NCBI RefSeq assembly: GCF_028751195.1
Contig: NZ_CP066784.1
Location: forward strand, 3,224,001 to 3,288,000
Length of the DNA stretch: 64,000 nucleotides
Reading direction: 5' to 3'
DNA from: Alicyclobacillus sp. ALC3
Lineage (GTDB): Bacteria; Bacillota; Bacilli; Alicyclobacillales; Alicyclobacillaceae
Position numbers and translations under genes: made by a program. A model generated the notes under the pieces. It had not been told where the DNA came from and did no database searches. It saw only the letters and a list, made by a program, of their open reading frames with translations. Positions 45,112 through 53,118 of the stretch are shown piece by piece (position 1 is the stretch's first letter; the number at the start of each line of letters is the position of its first letter).

Positions 45112-46720
45112 AGTAGGAGGAGCACTAGCAGGCACGGACTATCTGCGTACGGTATTTCAGGTGCTACAGGCAGCCACAGAAAGCGTTCCCGACAAAACCG
45201 CACTGGTGCAGGTAGAGCGAGGTATCCGCCTGACATACCGGGAGTTGTATGTGCGGGTTGCACATTTTGCAGCTGGGTTGAACGTGCTTGGCCTCGAGCA
45301 AGGGGATAAGCTGGTTGTCTGTCTGCCCAATTGGCCCGAGTTCGTCATTGCTCTCTATGCAGCTGCGCGAGTCGGCATCGTCGTGATTCCGGTGAATCCA
45401 AGATTGCGCCAGGGTGAGATCGAGTTCATCGTCCAAAACTCCGGAGCACGGGCTGCTGTTGTAGCGGATAAAAAGTCGGAATCCACTGGCATGTACGATA
45501 TCTTTTGCTCCGTTCAGACATCTACTCCGGGGCTGGAGTACCTAATCCCGGTCGATCCCAGTGGTACATCCGATCATCCACATGCCTTTGAACGTGTGCT
45601 GGCACTTGGCGCAGCAGCGGGTGAAGTACCGCCAGCCACGGTTCAGCCGAATGACCTTGCAGCGATCGTCTATACCTCCGGTACGACGGGCGTACCGAAG
45701 GGTGCCAGGCTCAGGCACCAGAACCTCCTGTTTTCCGGAGATGCGATGAACCAGGCCTTGGAAAACAGTGAAAGAGACGTCATCCTGATTGTTGTGCCGG
45801 TTTGTCACGTGTTCGGGCTAGCTGTCTGCATCATGGCGGGCGCAACCAAATCGACAGCTGTGCTGATGGAGAGGTTTTCGCCAGAAACCGTCTTCCAGAC
45901 CATTGAACGAGAAAGAGTGACGGTTCACCACGGGGTTTCCACGATGTTCGTACTAGAGTTGAACCACCCGGACCGTCGCAAATACGATTTGTCTTCGCTG
46001 CGAACAGGAATCGTTGCAGCCACTCCATGTCCGTACGAAATTGTTGAGAGAATTCGGACGGAGTTAGGTTTGAGCCCAATTTTGTCGTACGGGATGACGG
46101 AGACTTCGCCTGCACTGACAGCTTCCCATTTTGAAAACGAGGCTTGGGTGTACCAAACCGTCGGTCGTGTACTCCCTGGGGTGACACTGCGTGTCGTGAA
46201 TGAGGTTGGAGACCCGGTACCGTATGGCGATGTTGGCGAACTTGTCTGTCAAACGCCCGGACTGATGGAGAACTATCACGAGAACGAGACAGCTACCCGG
46301 CGGGCAATTGATGAGCGAGGGTGGTTCCACACGGGAGACCTTGCGACGTTGAATGAAGCCGGGTATGTGACTATTGTCGGTCGGATCAAAGAAATGATTA
46401 ATCGCGGCGGTCTCAAAATCTACCCACGTGAAGTGGAGGAGCGATTGTACGAGCATCCGGCAATCCAAGAGGTCGCGGTAGTCGGCGTCCCTGATCCGGT
46501 GCTTGGCGAACGTTCCTGCGCATGTATTACGTTGAAGCCGGGGGAATCAATCACTCCAGAAGAGGCACGTACCTATTGCCGTGAACATCTCGCAGATTAC
46601 AAGGTTCCAGACTTTGTCGAAGTCATGGAAGCTCTCCCGCTGAACAGCAGCGGAAAGATCTACAAGCTCCAACTTGGGGAAATGATGCGGGAACGGCATC
46701 CTCCTGTCTACCACGTGTAA
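45086..46720 (+). CDS. Acyl/aryl-CoA ligase (AMP-forming) 1
   Basis: 544 residues if started at TTG 45086, which has GGAGGGG nine bases upstream. A second ribosome-like AGGAGGAG at 45115-45122 has no standard start codon at useful distance, and GTG 45161 would give a shorter version. ANL-superfamily motifs: Y-T-S-G-T-T-G-V-P-K-G (about 194), Y-G-M-T-E-T near 332, the D of H-T-G-D-L near 415, the hinge G-R-I-K-E-M-I-N-R-G-G near 430, and the C-terminal catalytic Lys in N-S-S-G-K-I-Y-K. It activates a carboxylate to its CoA thioester. Placement after thiolase suggests it loads the substrate of the same beta-oxidation-like route. Confidence 0.9.
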   Translation: MLPSGKQYEVGGALAGTDYLRTVFQVLQAATESVPDKTALVQVERGIRLTYRELYVRVAHFAAGLNVLGLEQGDKLVVCLPNWPEFVIALYAAARVGIVVIPVNPRLRQGEIEFIVQNSGARAAVVADKKSESTGMYDIFCSVQTSTPGLEYLIPVDPSGTSDHPHAFERVLALGAAAGEVPPATVQPNDLAAIVYTSGTTGVPKGARLRHQNLLFSGDAMNQALENSERDVILIVVPVCHVFGLAVCIMAGATKSTAVLMERFSPETVFQTIERERVTVHHGVSTMFVLELNHPDRRKYDLSSLRTGIVAATPCPYEIVERIRTELGLSPILSYGMTETSPALTASHFENEAWVYQTVGRVLPGVTLRVVNEVGDPVPYGDVGELVCQTPGLMENYHENETATRRAIDERGWFHTGDLATLNEAGYVTIVGRIKEMINRGGLKIYPREVEERLYEHPAIQEVAVVGVPDPVLGERSCACITLKPGESITPEEARTYCREHLADYKVPDFVEVMEALPLNSSGKIYKLQLGEMMRERHPPVYHV

Positions 46721-46771
46721 TCAGGTCACTGAGGTTCAAGATGATTTGCGCAAAGAAAGGGAGGTTGGCAT

Positions 46772-47998
46772 GTGGGTGAGCAACAGACGACACACCGCGA
46801 GGCACTTGTGATTGGCGCTGGGCCTGTAGGGATGACTGCAGCTTTGGCACTCCGCCACGCGGGAATTGAAGTGACGATTCTCGAGGCGGAATCGCAGGAC
46901 CGCATACGCCCTGGAAGTCGCGCGATTTTCTTTCACAACGCCACACTGAGACTGCTCGAGGAAATTAGCCCAGGGCTCGGTTTTGCCTTTGCTGAAAAGG
47001 GCATTATTTGGGGTACAAAGCGCACTCTGTATCGAGGGAAAGAGGTTTACGTCCGCCACTATCCTGAGCCGGCTGCAGGAGGATTGCCGCACTTTACGAG
47101 TTTGCATCAGTCTGTCATTGAAGGCATTCTCTATCAAGCCTGCGTGGCGGCAGGCGTGGAGTTTGGGTGGAGTCAGTCAGTTGACTCACTCGCGACGTCG
47201 GCCACCGATGTAAGGGTTGTCACAGAAGGCGGGGACCAGTGGTCTGCGGAGTACGTCATTGGCGCTGATGGGGGACGGTCGGTCGTTCGCCGGGAGATTG
47301 GCGCGGAACTTGTGGGACCGCGGTCGCACGACACGTTTGTCGTGGTGGATTTAGAGGAAGACATGGAGAAGCCACTGCCGATTGAGCGCGTCTTCCACTA
47401 CCAGCACCCCGCGATGGATGGACGAAATGTCCTGTACGTGCCGTTTCAGGGTGGCTGGCGGGTCGACTTGCAACTGCTTGCTGACGATGATGAAGAAACC
47501 TATGGCACTGTGAACGGAGTCAAACAGTGGTTGCCAAGAGTGATCGACAAGAAGTATGCCGACCGTATCTCATGGGTGTCAGCCTATCGGTTTCACCAAG
47601 CAGTTTCCAACACATTCACCGATGAACACCGGCGTGTATTACTCGCGGGTGAGGCCGCCCATCTGTTCGCGCCGTTTGGCGCTCGTGGATTTAACTCAGG
47701 CGTACCGGACGCTGTACTGGCTGCTCGCGCCATCGCGAGCGCGCGTAGCGCGGCGAGCCATGAAGAAGCCGTGCTGGCAGTGCTCGCGGCAGCGGAAGAA
47801 CGTCAATTTGCTGCAGAGTACAACCGTGACTGTGCCGCGATCGCGTTAGAACACATACAAGGGAACTCCCCGGAGATGAGCGCCAAACGTGAGTTAGCGG
47901 CGTCACTTGCTTCGATTGTCCCTGGCCTTGGCAAGTGGTTGGATGAGGGACCGTATGGGCCAAAGGTAAATCATGCGCGCATGAGTACAAAGTACTGA
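46772..47998 (+). CDS. FAD-dependent aromatic-ring monooxygenase (PHBH-type)
   Basis: 408 residues from GTG 46772 behind AAAGGGAGG. FAD-binding motif V-I-G-A-G-P-V-G (13-20), D-G motif G-A-D-G-G-R-S-V-V-R near 165, and the third FAD motif read here as L-A-G-E-A-A-H, where most homologues have G-D-A-A-H. The family hydroxylates aromatic rings with NAD(P)H and oxygen. With a gentisate-dioxygenase-like gene 5 kb away, 3-hydroxybenzoate 6-hydroxylase or salicyl(-CoA) 5-hydroxylase activity is a reasonable guess, not shown. Confidence 0.85.
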   Translation: MGEQQTTHREALVIGAGPVGMTAALALRHAGIEVTILEAESQDRIRPGSRAIFFHNATLRLLEEISPGLGFAFAEKGIIWGTKRTLYRGKEVYVRHYPEPAAGGLPHFTSLHQSVIEGILYQACVAAGVEFGWSQSVDSLATSATDVRVVTEGGDQWSAEYVIGADGGRSVVRREIGAELVGPRSHDTFVVVDLEEDMEKPLPIERVFHYQHPAMDGRNVLYVPFQGGWRVDLQLLADDDEETYGTVNGVKQWLPRVIDKKYADRISWVSAYRFHQAVSNTFTDEHRRVLLAGEAAHLFAPFGARGFNSGVPDAVLAARAIASARSAASHEEAVLAVLAAAEERQFAAEYNRDCAAIALEHIQGNSPEMSAKRELAASLASIVPGLGKWLDEGPYGPKVNHARMSTKY

Positions 47999-48034
47999 AT
48001 CGCGGGGCCTACCGGATGTGACAACGAAGGTGTG

Positions 48035-48052
48035 TTCCTCATTTCTGAGGAG
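48035..48052. promoter_or_regulatory. Palindromic site 3 of the PucR-linked motif (MFS gene 2)
   Basis: TTCCTCA-TTTC-TGAGGAG, six of seven arm positions symmetrical. Centre to -10 centre (TATAGT) is 66 bp and to -35 centre 43 bp, identical to site 2. Confidence 0.7.
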
Positions 48053-48083
48053 AGTCAGCGCTAAACTTGCACGGAATAGTGCA

Positions 48084-48112
48084 TTTAAGTTGACTAATTC
48101 TGAATATATAGT
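48084..48112 (+). promoter_or_regulatory. Promoter of MFS gene 2
   Basis: Weak -35 TTTAAG (48084-48089) within GTGCATTTAAG, 17-bp spacer, -10 TATAGT (48107-48112). The predicted transcript starts near 48119, downstream of all alternative upstream start codons of the gene. Confidence 0.6.
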
Positions 48113-48179
48113 TGTTTTATCTGGATGCCACAGAAGAAAGCGGTTTCTGCGCCATTCTCAACCTTGGAGGGGGAAGGAA

Positions 48180-49457
48180 ATGGGTACGAGGGTTGCAAAA
48201 CGAACGTTTTGGCGGTACGAGAACTTCATTGTCACAAGCATGTTCTTTACGTACGGTTTTGTCATGATGGACCGACTCAGTATTGTTTACCTGTTTCCGT
48301 TCATCGCGCCAGCTCTGAAGATGAACGAAGCCGAAATTGGCCTCTCCGTATCGATTCTTTCCATCTGTTGGGCGATTTCTAGTTGGTTGTTCTCGAGCCT
48401 GTCAGACCTCTTAAATTCGAAGAAAAAGTTTTTTATTGCCATCGTTCTCGTCTTCTCGATCGCATCGTTTTCCACAGGGCTAGCCACGACGTTTGCGGCA
48501 CTCCTTGTTGCCCGAGGTCTGATGGGCGCAGCAGAGGGACCTGTTGTCACACTGGCTCAAGCCGCAGTCATAGCCGATTCATCCCCACAGCGACGCGGAT
48601 TTAACATGGGGTTCGTGCAGAGTTCCACCGCACTGCTCGGTTCAGTGGTCGCCCCTCTGTTGGTTGTGGCCATCGCACAGTCCGCAGGCTGGCATTACGC
48701 ATTCTACGTACTGGCGATTCCTGGTATCGTGGTGGCTCTCATCTTGATGAAATTCATGAAGGAGCCGGTGTTGATTGGGGACGCCGCGAGTCATGTGCAC
48801 GTTCGTCCGAAACCGGGCGACTATAAGGTTGTCTTCAAACATCGGAACATCTGGCTGGGCATGATAATTTCCATTGGCTTCATGAGTTGGTTGTTCGCAT
48901 TCACGACCTTTGCGCCTACGTACTTTACGACTGTGGACAAGTTCACAAATACGCAGGTCTCGTACATCATGAGTGCAATGGGGATTGGCAGCTTTATTTG
49001 GGGTCTTGTCTTACCCTATCTGTCCGACCGGGTTGGGCGCAAGCCGATTATGATTATCTTTGGATTGATCGCGGCAGTCTCCCCAGTCCTAGTCGCTGTG
49101 TTGCATGTCAGCGTCGGGACATTCATGCTGCTAGCTTTCTTCCTTGCAGTCGCACAAGGTTATGCGCCCGTGTTCATGGCCATCATTCCGGCTGAGTCCA
49201 TTCCGCGCGCCTTTGTGGCTACGGCGATGTCGCTCATTGTCATGGTCGGAGAACTGTTCGGCGGGACACTGGTTCCCACGCTCGCTGGTGTACTCGCGGA
49301 TTCATATCACAGCCCATCCGCTCCATTCTGGATGGCTGCCGGGGGGTCGTTTCTGGTGTTCCTCGTTTCGTTCGGATTGAAGGAGACCGCGCCGATGAAA
49401 CTCAGGAAACGGGGAATTACGCCCGAGCTGGAAGAAGTTCACGTGGTGAATGCCTGA
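48180..49457 (+). CDS. MFS transporter (paralogue 2)
   Basis: 425 residues from ATG 48180, behind GGAGGGGGAAGGAA; the frame is open 162 bp further upstream but that stretch holds the promoter. Twelve hydrophobic helices, S-D-R-V-G-R-K-P in loop 8-9, and close similarity to the MFS protein at 37225 throughout, so the two arose by duplication. Its position between the hydroxylase and ring-cleavage genes suggests import of the aromatic substrate or an intermediate. Confidence 0.88.
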   Translation: MGTRVAKRTFWRYENFIVTSMFFTYGFVMMDRLSIVYLFPFIAPALKMNEAEIGLSVSILSICWAISSWLFSSLSDLLNSKKKFFIAIVLVFSIASFSTGLATTFAALLVARGLMGAAEGPVVTLAQAAVIADSSPQRRGFNMGFVQSSTALLGSVVAPLLVVAIAQSAGWHYAFYVLAIPGIVVALILMKFMKEPVLIGDAASHVHVRPKPGDYKVVFKHRNIWLGMIISIGFMSWLFAFTTFAPTYFTTVDKFTNTQVSYIMSAMGIGSFIWGLVLPYLSDRVGRKPIMIIFGLIAAVSPVLVAVLHVSVGTFMLLAFFLAVAQGYAPVFMAIIPAESIPRAFVATAMSLIVMVGELFGGTLVPTLAGVLADSYHSPSAPFWMAAGGSFLVFLVSFGLKETAPMKLRKRGITPELEEVHVVNA

Positions 49458-49480
49458 CCTTTACCTCGCGTTTTTGTGTG

Positions 49481-49502
49481 GCCGCTCGCTTCGGTGGGCG
49501 GC
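49481..49502 (+). terminator. Hairpin after MFS gene 2
   Basis: 9-bp stem GCCGCTCGC / GTGGGCGGC (two G-T pairs) closed by a TTCG tetraloop, 24 bp after the stop. No clean T run follows. Confidence 0.5.
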
Positions 49503-49584
49503 TTCGGTGTTGTAGGCTCGTGGTCACTACACAATGTATAATCAGGAAAATCGGGCAAGCACGAGCCGAACAACGAGGTGCGAC

Positions 49585-50367
49585 ATGCGCAATCTGAATG
49601 TGGAAGTCAATCGATCCGTTGAGCGGGCGGTTCTGGTGCTAAACGCCTTTGGATTTGACCAGTCGAGATTGACGATTGATGACGTCGTGAGCAAAACAGG
49701 TCTGCCCAAGACGACGGTGTACCGCATTTTGTGGACGTTAGAGCGAAACGGGCTAGTCCACTTCGACGAACGCTACGCGCATTACCGATTAGGCTTTAAA
49801 CTGTTGGAGTACGGGGGCATCGTTCTGCAAAACCTGGACGTGCTTCGCGAAGCTGAACCATTCTTACTCGAACTTCACGACGAACTTGACTGCACTGTAA
49901 TTTTGGCAGAGCGTCAGGCGGATACGTTGCAGTACCTCATACGTCTCGAAAGCGACGACGACTTCCAACCTCATTCTTATGTGGGCAAACGTCGCTTTTT
50001 ACACTACGGAATCATTGGCAGAACCATTTTGGCACATCTCCCGGCGTCCGATGCGACGCAGGTGGTTGGGCGGTTTCCACTTGAGCAGAGCACCCCAGAC
50101 ACGATTGTCGAGGAGGACGCCTTTTACGCACAACTGCATGAAATTAGGATTCAAGGCTATGGCATTGACGTCGGAGGCACCTTCCACGGCTTCACAGGAA
50201 TCGCCGTACCGCTGTTCGGTCCGACCCAAAAGGTGATTGGTGCAATCGGCTTGGCGGCGCCAAGTTACCGGTTCAACGAAACCGAGGTGCTAGACCGGAC
50301 AGTCAGTCTAGCCCGTCAGGCTGCAAATCAAATTTCTCGTAGAATGGGCTACGTGAACAAAGATTAA
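49585..50367 (+). CDS. IclR-family transcriptional regulator
   Basis: 260 residues from ATG 49585, preceded by GAGGTG. The ATG at 49534 is less likely because a TATAAT at 49537-49542 overlaps it and would place the transcript start downstream. N-terminal winged HTH (about 8-65) with V-S-K-T-G-L-P-K-T-T-V-Y-R, then the IclR ligand domain (about 80-255). IclR proteins control aromatic and acetate pathways. It precedes the fumarylacetoacetate-hydrolase/CoA-ligase/dioxygenase operon, whose promoter region carries an IclR-style 15-bp palindrome. Confidence 0.92.
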   Translation: MRNLNVEVNRSVERAVLVLNAFGFDQSRLTIDDVVSKTGLPKTTVYRILWTLERNGLVHFDERYAHYRLGFKLLEYGGIVLQNLDVLREAEPFLLELHDELDCTVILAERQADTLQYLIRLESDDDFQPHSYVGKRRFLHYGIIGRTILAHLPASDATQVVGRFPLEQSTPDTIVEEDAFYAQLHEIRIQGYGIDVGGTFHGFTGIAVPLFGPTQKVIGAIGLAAPSYRFNETEVLDRTVSLARQAANQISRRMGYVNKD

Positions 50368-50456
50368 ACATGGCTCCTCTAGGCGACTCAAGGTTCATCG
50401 AGTGTAGGCAGCGTAACGCGGTCGGCAGGTGTGTTGTGTCAAGGCTTGTTTTTGCT

Positions 50457-50470
50457 TGATTCAGAAATCA
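50457..50470. promoter_or_regulatory. Palindrome abutting the -35 of the ring-cleavage operon
   Basis: TGATT-CAGA-AATCA, perfect 5-bp arms, ending one base before TTGACA. It could be an activator or repressor site; the bound protein is unknown. Confidence 0.35.
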
Positions 50471-50499
50471 TTGACACTTACGATTAGGAATACAATAAT
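50471..50499 (+). promoter_or_regulatory. Promoter of the ring-cleavage operon
   Basis: Consensus -35 TTGACA (50471-50476), 17-bp spacer, -10 AATAAT (50494-50499). About 85 bp upstream of the FAH-family gene. Confidence 0.6.
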
Positions 50500-50514
50500 A
50501 TCGATAGCGAAAAG

Positions 50515-50529
50515 TGGATTGACAATCCA
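50515..50529. promoter_or_regulatory. Candidate IclR-type operator
   Basis: TGGATT-GAC-AATCCA, a perfect 15-bp palindrome of the TGGA-N7-TCCA form known for IclR (TGGAAATNATTTCCA). It lies just downstream of the predicted transcription start, where binding would block transcription; another TGGATT half-site follows at 50535-50540. Confidence 0.6.
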
Positions 50530-50586
50530 TAGAGTGGATTAGGACGTGGGCAGAGTGCGGGACTCGGTGAATGAAAGGGTGTTGAA

Positions 50587-51414
50587 ATGAGGCTGGCCCT
50601 GTACAACGACAATCAGTTAGGCGTCGTCGTAGGTGAGATGGTTGTGGAAGTAGGCAATGCAGTGAGGTGGGACAAGCACGACACTCCACGCTCATTTCGC
50701 CACTTGTTAGAAGGTTTTGTGGAATATCGAGCGGCGATTGAAACAGCTGCCTTGCAGGGACCCAAAGTGCGGTTGTCTGATGTTCAACTGTTACCTCCCG
50801 TTCCGTCACCCGGCAAAATTGTTGCGGCGCCTGTCAACTACATGTCGCACAAGTTGGAGATGAACCAGGACTTTACGGTGGAACGACTGGGTTTTTTTCT
50901 GAAAGCGCCATCCTCAATCATCGGGCCTGAAGGCACGGTGCGTTTGCCCTTTCAAGACCGTCGAACCGATCACGAGGGAGAACTTGCGTTTGTCATTGGG
51001 AAGCAAGCGAAAGACATTCCAGCCAGTCAGGCAAGTGAGTACATCTTCGGCTACTTCGGTCTGATGGACATCACTGTGCGTGGGCAGGAAGACCGCCCCA
51101 TGCGCAAGTCGTACGACTCATTTACGCCAATCGGTCCGTGGATCGTCACGTCGGATGAAGTTGGCGACCCGCATACCCTGGACCTCCAGTTGTGGGTCAA
51201 CGACGAGTTGCGCCAGTCTGCCAACACCTCAGAGCTGGTGGCGAACTGTTACCGCTTTTTCGAGATTGCATCGCATGTCATGACGCTCTACCCTGGCGAC
51301 ATTGTCACCACAGGCACACCAGAAGGGGTCGGACCCATCGTGCCTGGCGACCGAGTGCGGCTTCGCATAGATCGCATTGGCGAGTTTTCTGTAAACGTTG
51401 ATTTGAAACGGTGA
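50587..51414 (+). CDS. Fumarylacetoacetate-hydrolase-family protein (probable acylpyruvate hydrolase)
   Basis: 275 residues with the FAH fold. Metal-binding acidic residues lie in D-H-E-G-E-L-A (about 128-134) and D-I-T-V-R near 160, and the C-terminal signature T-T-G-T-P-E-G-V-G is near 240. Family members cleave acylpyruvates such as fumarylpyruvate or maleylpyruvate, or isomerise/decarboxylate related compounds. Sitting two genes before a gentisate-dioxygenase-like protein, it is most likely the fumarylpyruvate or maleylpyruvate hydrolase of the gentisate pathway. Behind AAAGGGTG; first gene of a four-gene set. Confidence 0.88.
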   Translation: MRLALYNDNQLGVVVGEMVVEVGNAVRWDKHDTPRSFRHLLEGFVEYRAAIETAALQGPKVRLSDVQLLPPVPSPGKIVAAPVNYMSHKLEMNQDFTVERLGFFLKAPSSIIGPEGTVRLPFQDRRTDHEGELAFVIGKQAKDIPASQASEYIFGYFGLMDITVRGQEDRPMRKSYDSFTPIGPWIVTSDEVGDPHTLDLQLWVNDELRQSANTSELVANCYRFFEIASHVMTLYPGDIVTTGTPEGVGPIVPGDRVRLRIDRIGEFSVNVDLKR

Positions 51415-51481
51415 CCACCGCAACTGCGGGCAGGGTCTGGCGACGACAGTCACAGGGAGCGTGGCGGGAGGGGGCAGGGCG

Positions 51482-53059
51482 ATGGACAATCAGCACATGT
51501 TCGAGTTGACAATACCTCAAGTCGTAGACTTGGCAGCCGAGCGCTTTGGCGGCAGTGTGGCTGTGGTGGACGGTGATGTACGGCTGTCGTTTGAAGACGT
51601 GCGAGGTCTGTCTGTTCGATTGGCCAAGCACTTGTTGAAACTCGGGATTCGAAAGGGCGACCGGGTTGCCGTACAGCTCCCGAACAGTTGGCACTACCCG
51701 ATATTGCATTTTGCACTCACTCGAATTGGTGCAATCCTGACCCCACTCAATTTAGCGTACAGGCAACAGGAACTGCGCTACATGCTGAAGCACAACGAAG
51801 TCAAGATGGTGGCTGTCGTGGCATCGTGGCACGGTGTCAACCACCTAGCTCTCGTGCAAGAGGTGCTAGCGGAAGTTGAAACCGTTAGGCATGTGGTGGT
51901 TTTGGGTGAGGTGCCAGTCAGTGAACAAGCCATCCGTTTAGAAAGCCTGTTGCGAGAAGAAGCGGATGGCGTGTCAGACGCACAACTCGCGGTTCAGGCG
52001 CCAGCCTTAGATGATCCGTTCGCGATCCTTTTTACCTCAGGGACTCAGTCCGACCCGAAAGCCACCGTGCACACATACCGCACGTTTGTGCCGGTGCATT
52101 TATATCAGGCGCGCGAGTATCGATTCTCGGCAGACGACGTGCTTCTGACGCTCGGCTCCTTTAACCACATGTTTTCTATTCCAATGATGTTCAGTGCTTT
52201 GCATACTGGGATTCGGCACATTATGCTGACTGCCTTTTCACCTGCAGCCTTTTTGGAAGTCGCTGCAGCAGAGGGAGTTACCGTGGGTCTCGGTGTGCCG
52301 GCGCAGTGGTTGGATATCCTTCGCGTGGCAAAAGACCAAGGCGTACAACAAGCACTTCGCCTCGTGGTGACGGGGGGTTCGAAGATTCCCCCGCATATGG
52401 TCCACAACCTCAGAGCTCAGTTCGGCTGCATGGTAGCGGCGCAATGGGGAATGACGGAAGTCTGCGCGGGTGCATATACGCGGCCCGACGATCCACCGGA
52501 GAAGTCGTGGGAAACCATTGGCCGAGCTTGTCCGGAAGGAGAAATGAAAGTCTTGAATGTCTTGTCCGAAGAAGCGGAGAGAGGGGAAGTTGGCGAACTC
52601 GCGTTTCGCGGTCCTTCGCTGTTTTGTGAGTACTACAAAAATGAAGCGGCAACAGCTTCAGCGTTTACGAAAGACGGCTTCTTTCTGACGGGAGACTTGG
52701 GCTGGATGGATGAACCGGGCTTTGTGCACTTCGTCGGCAGAGCCAAGGACACGATCAACCGCGGGGGACTGAAGATCTACGCGCTGGAGATCGAAGACAT
52801 GCTGCTCGAACACCCCGCAATCCGGCAAGTCGCCATCGTCCGTATGCTGGACGAGCGACTCGGCGAGCGCGCCTGCGCTTTTGTCGAATTGACCGAGGGG
52901 AGCTCACTCACACTGGAACAGATGACAGAATTTCTAACAAGCAAGGGCATCGCCAAGTACAAGCTTCCGGAGCGTCTTGAAATTCGCAACGGGCTCCCGA
53001 TGACGGCTTCCGGTAAAGTCCAAAAGGCCAAACTGATGGCGGAATTGGACGCTTCATAG
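51482..53059 (+). CDS. Acyl/aryl-CoA ligase (AMP-forming) 2
   Basis: 525 residues from ATG 51482 behind GGGAGGGGG; the GTG at 51461 lies upstream of that site. ANL-family motifs: the phosphate loop is F-T-S-G-T-Q-S-D-P-K-A, deviating from the usual T-S-G-T-T-G-x-P-K-G and closer to the T-S-G-T-x-x-x-P-K form of AliA-like enzymes. Q-W-G-M-T-E-V, G-R-A-K-D-T-I-N-R-G-G and the C-terminal Lys in T-A-S-G-K-V-Q-K are intact. It probably makes an aryl- or cycloalkyl-carboxylate CoA thioester. It differs clearly from ligase 1, so the two probably act on different acids. Confidence 0.88.
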   Translation: MDNQHMFELTIPQVVDLAAERFGGSVAVVDGDVRLSFEDVRGLSVRLAKHLLKLGIRKGDRVAVQLPNSWHYPILHFALTRIGAILTPLNLAYRQQELRYMLKHNEVKMVAVVASWHGVNHLALVQEVLAEVETVRHVVVLGEVPVSEQAIRLESLLREEADGVSDAQLAVQAPALDDPFAILFTSGTQSDPKATVHTYRTFVPVHLYQAREYRFSADDVLLTLGSFNHMFSIPMMFSALHTGIRHIMLTAFSPAAFLEVAAAEGVTVGLGVPAQWLDILRVAKDQGVQQALRLVVTGGSKIPPHMVHNLRAQFGCMVAAQWGMTEVCAGAYTRPDDPPEKSWETIGRACPEGEMKVLNVLSEEAERGEVGELAFRGPSLFCEYYKNEAATASAFTKDGFFLTGDLGWMDEPGFVHFVGRAKDTINRGGLKIYALEIEDMLLEHPAIRQVAIVRMLDERLGERACAFVELTEGSSLTLEQMTEFLTSKGIAKYKLPERLEIRNGLPMTASGKVQKAKLMAELDAS

Positions 53060-53118
53060 CCAATCCCGAGCTTACAGTGTTCACACCTTGGCACCATCAC
53101 TTTAAGGAGAGATGATGA

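Noticed and set aside
48018..48179. Upstream N-terminal extension of MFS gene 2
   Set aside because: It contains the palindrome and promoter, lacks a ribosome site and has no counterpart in the paralogue at 37225.
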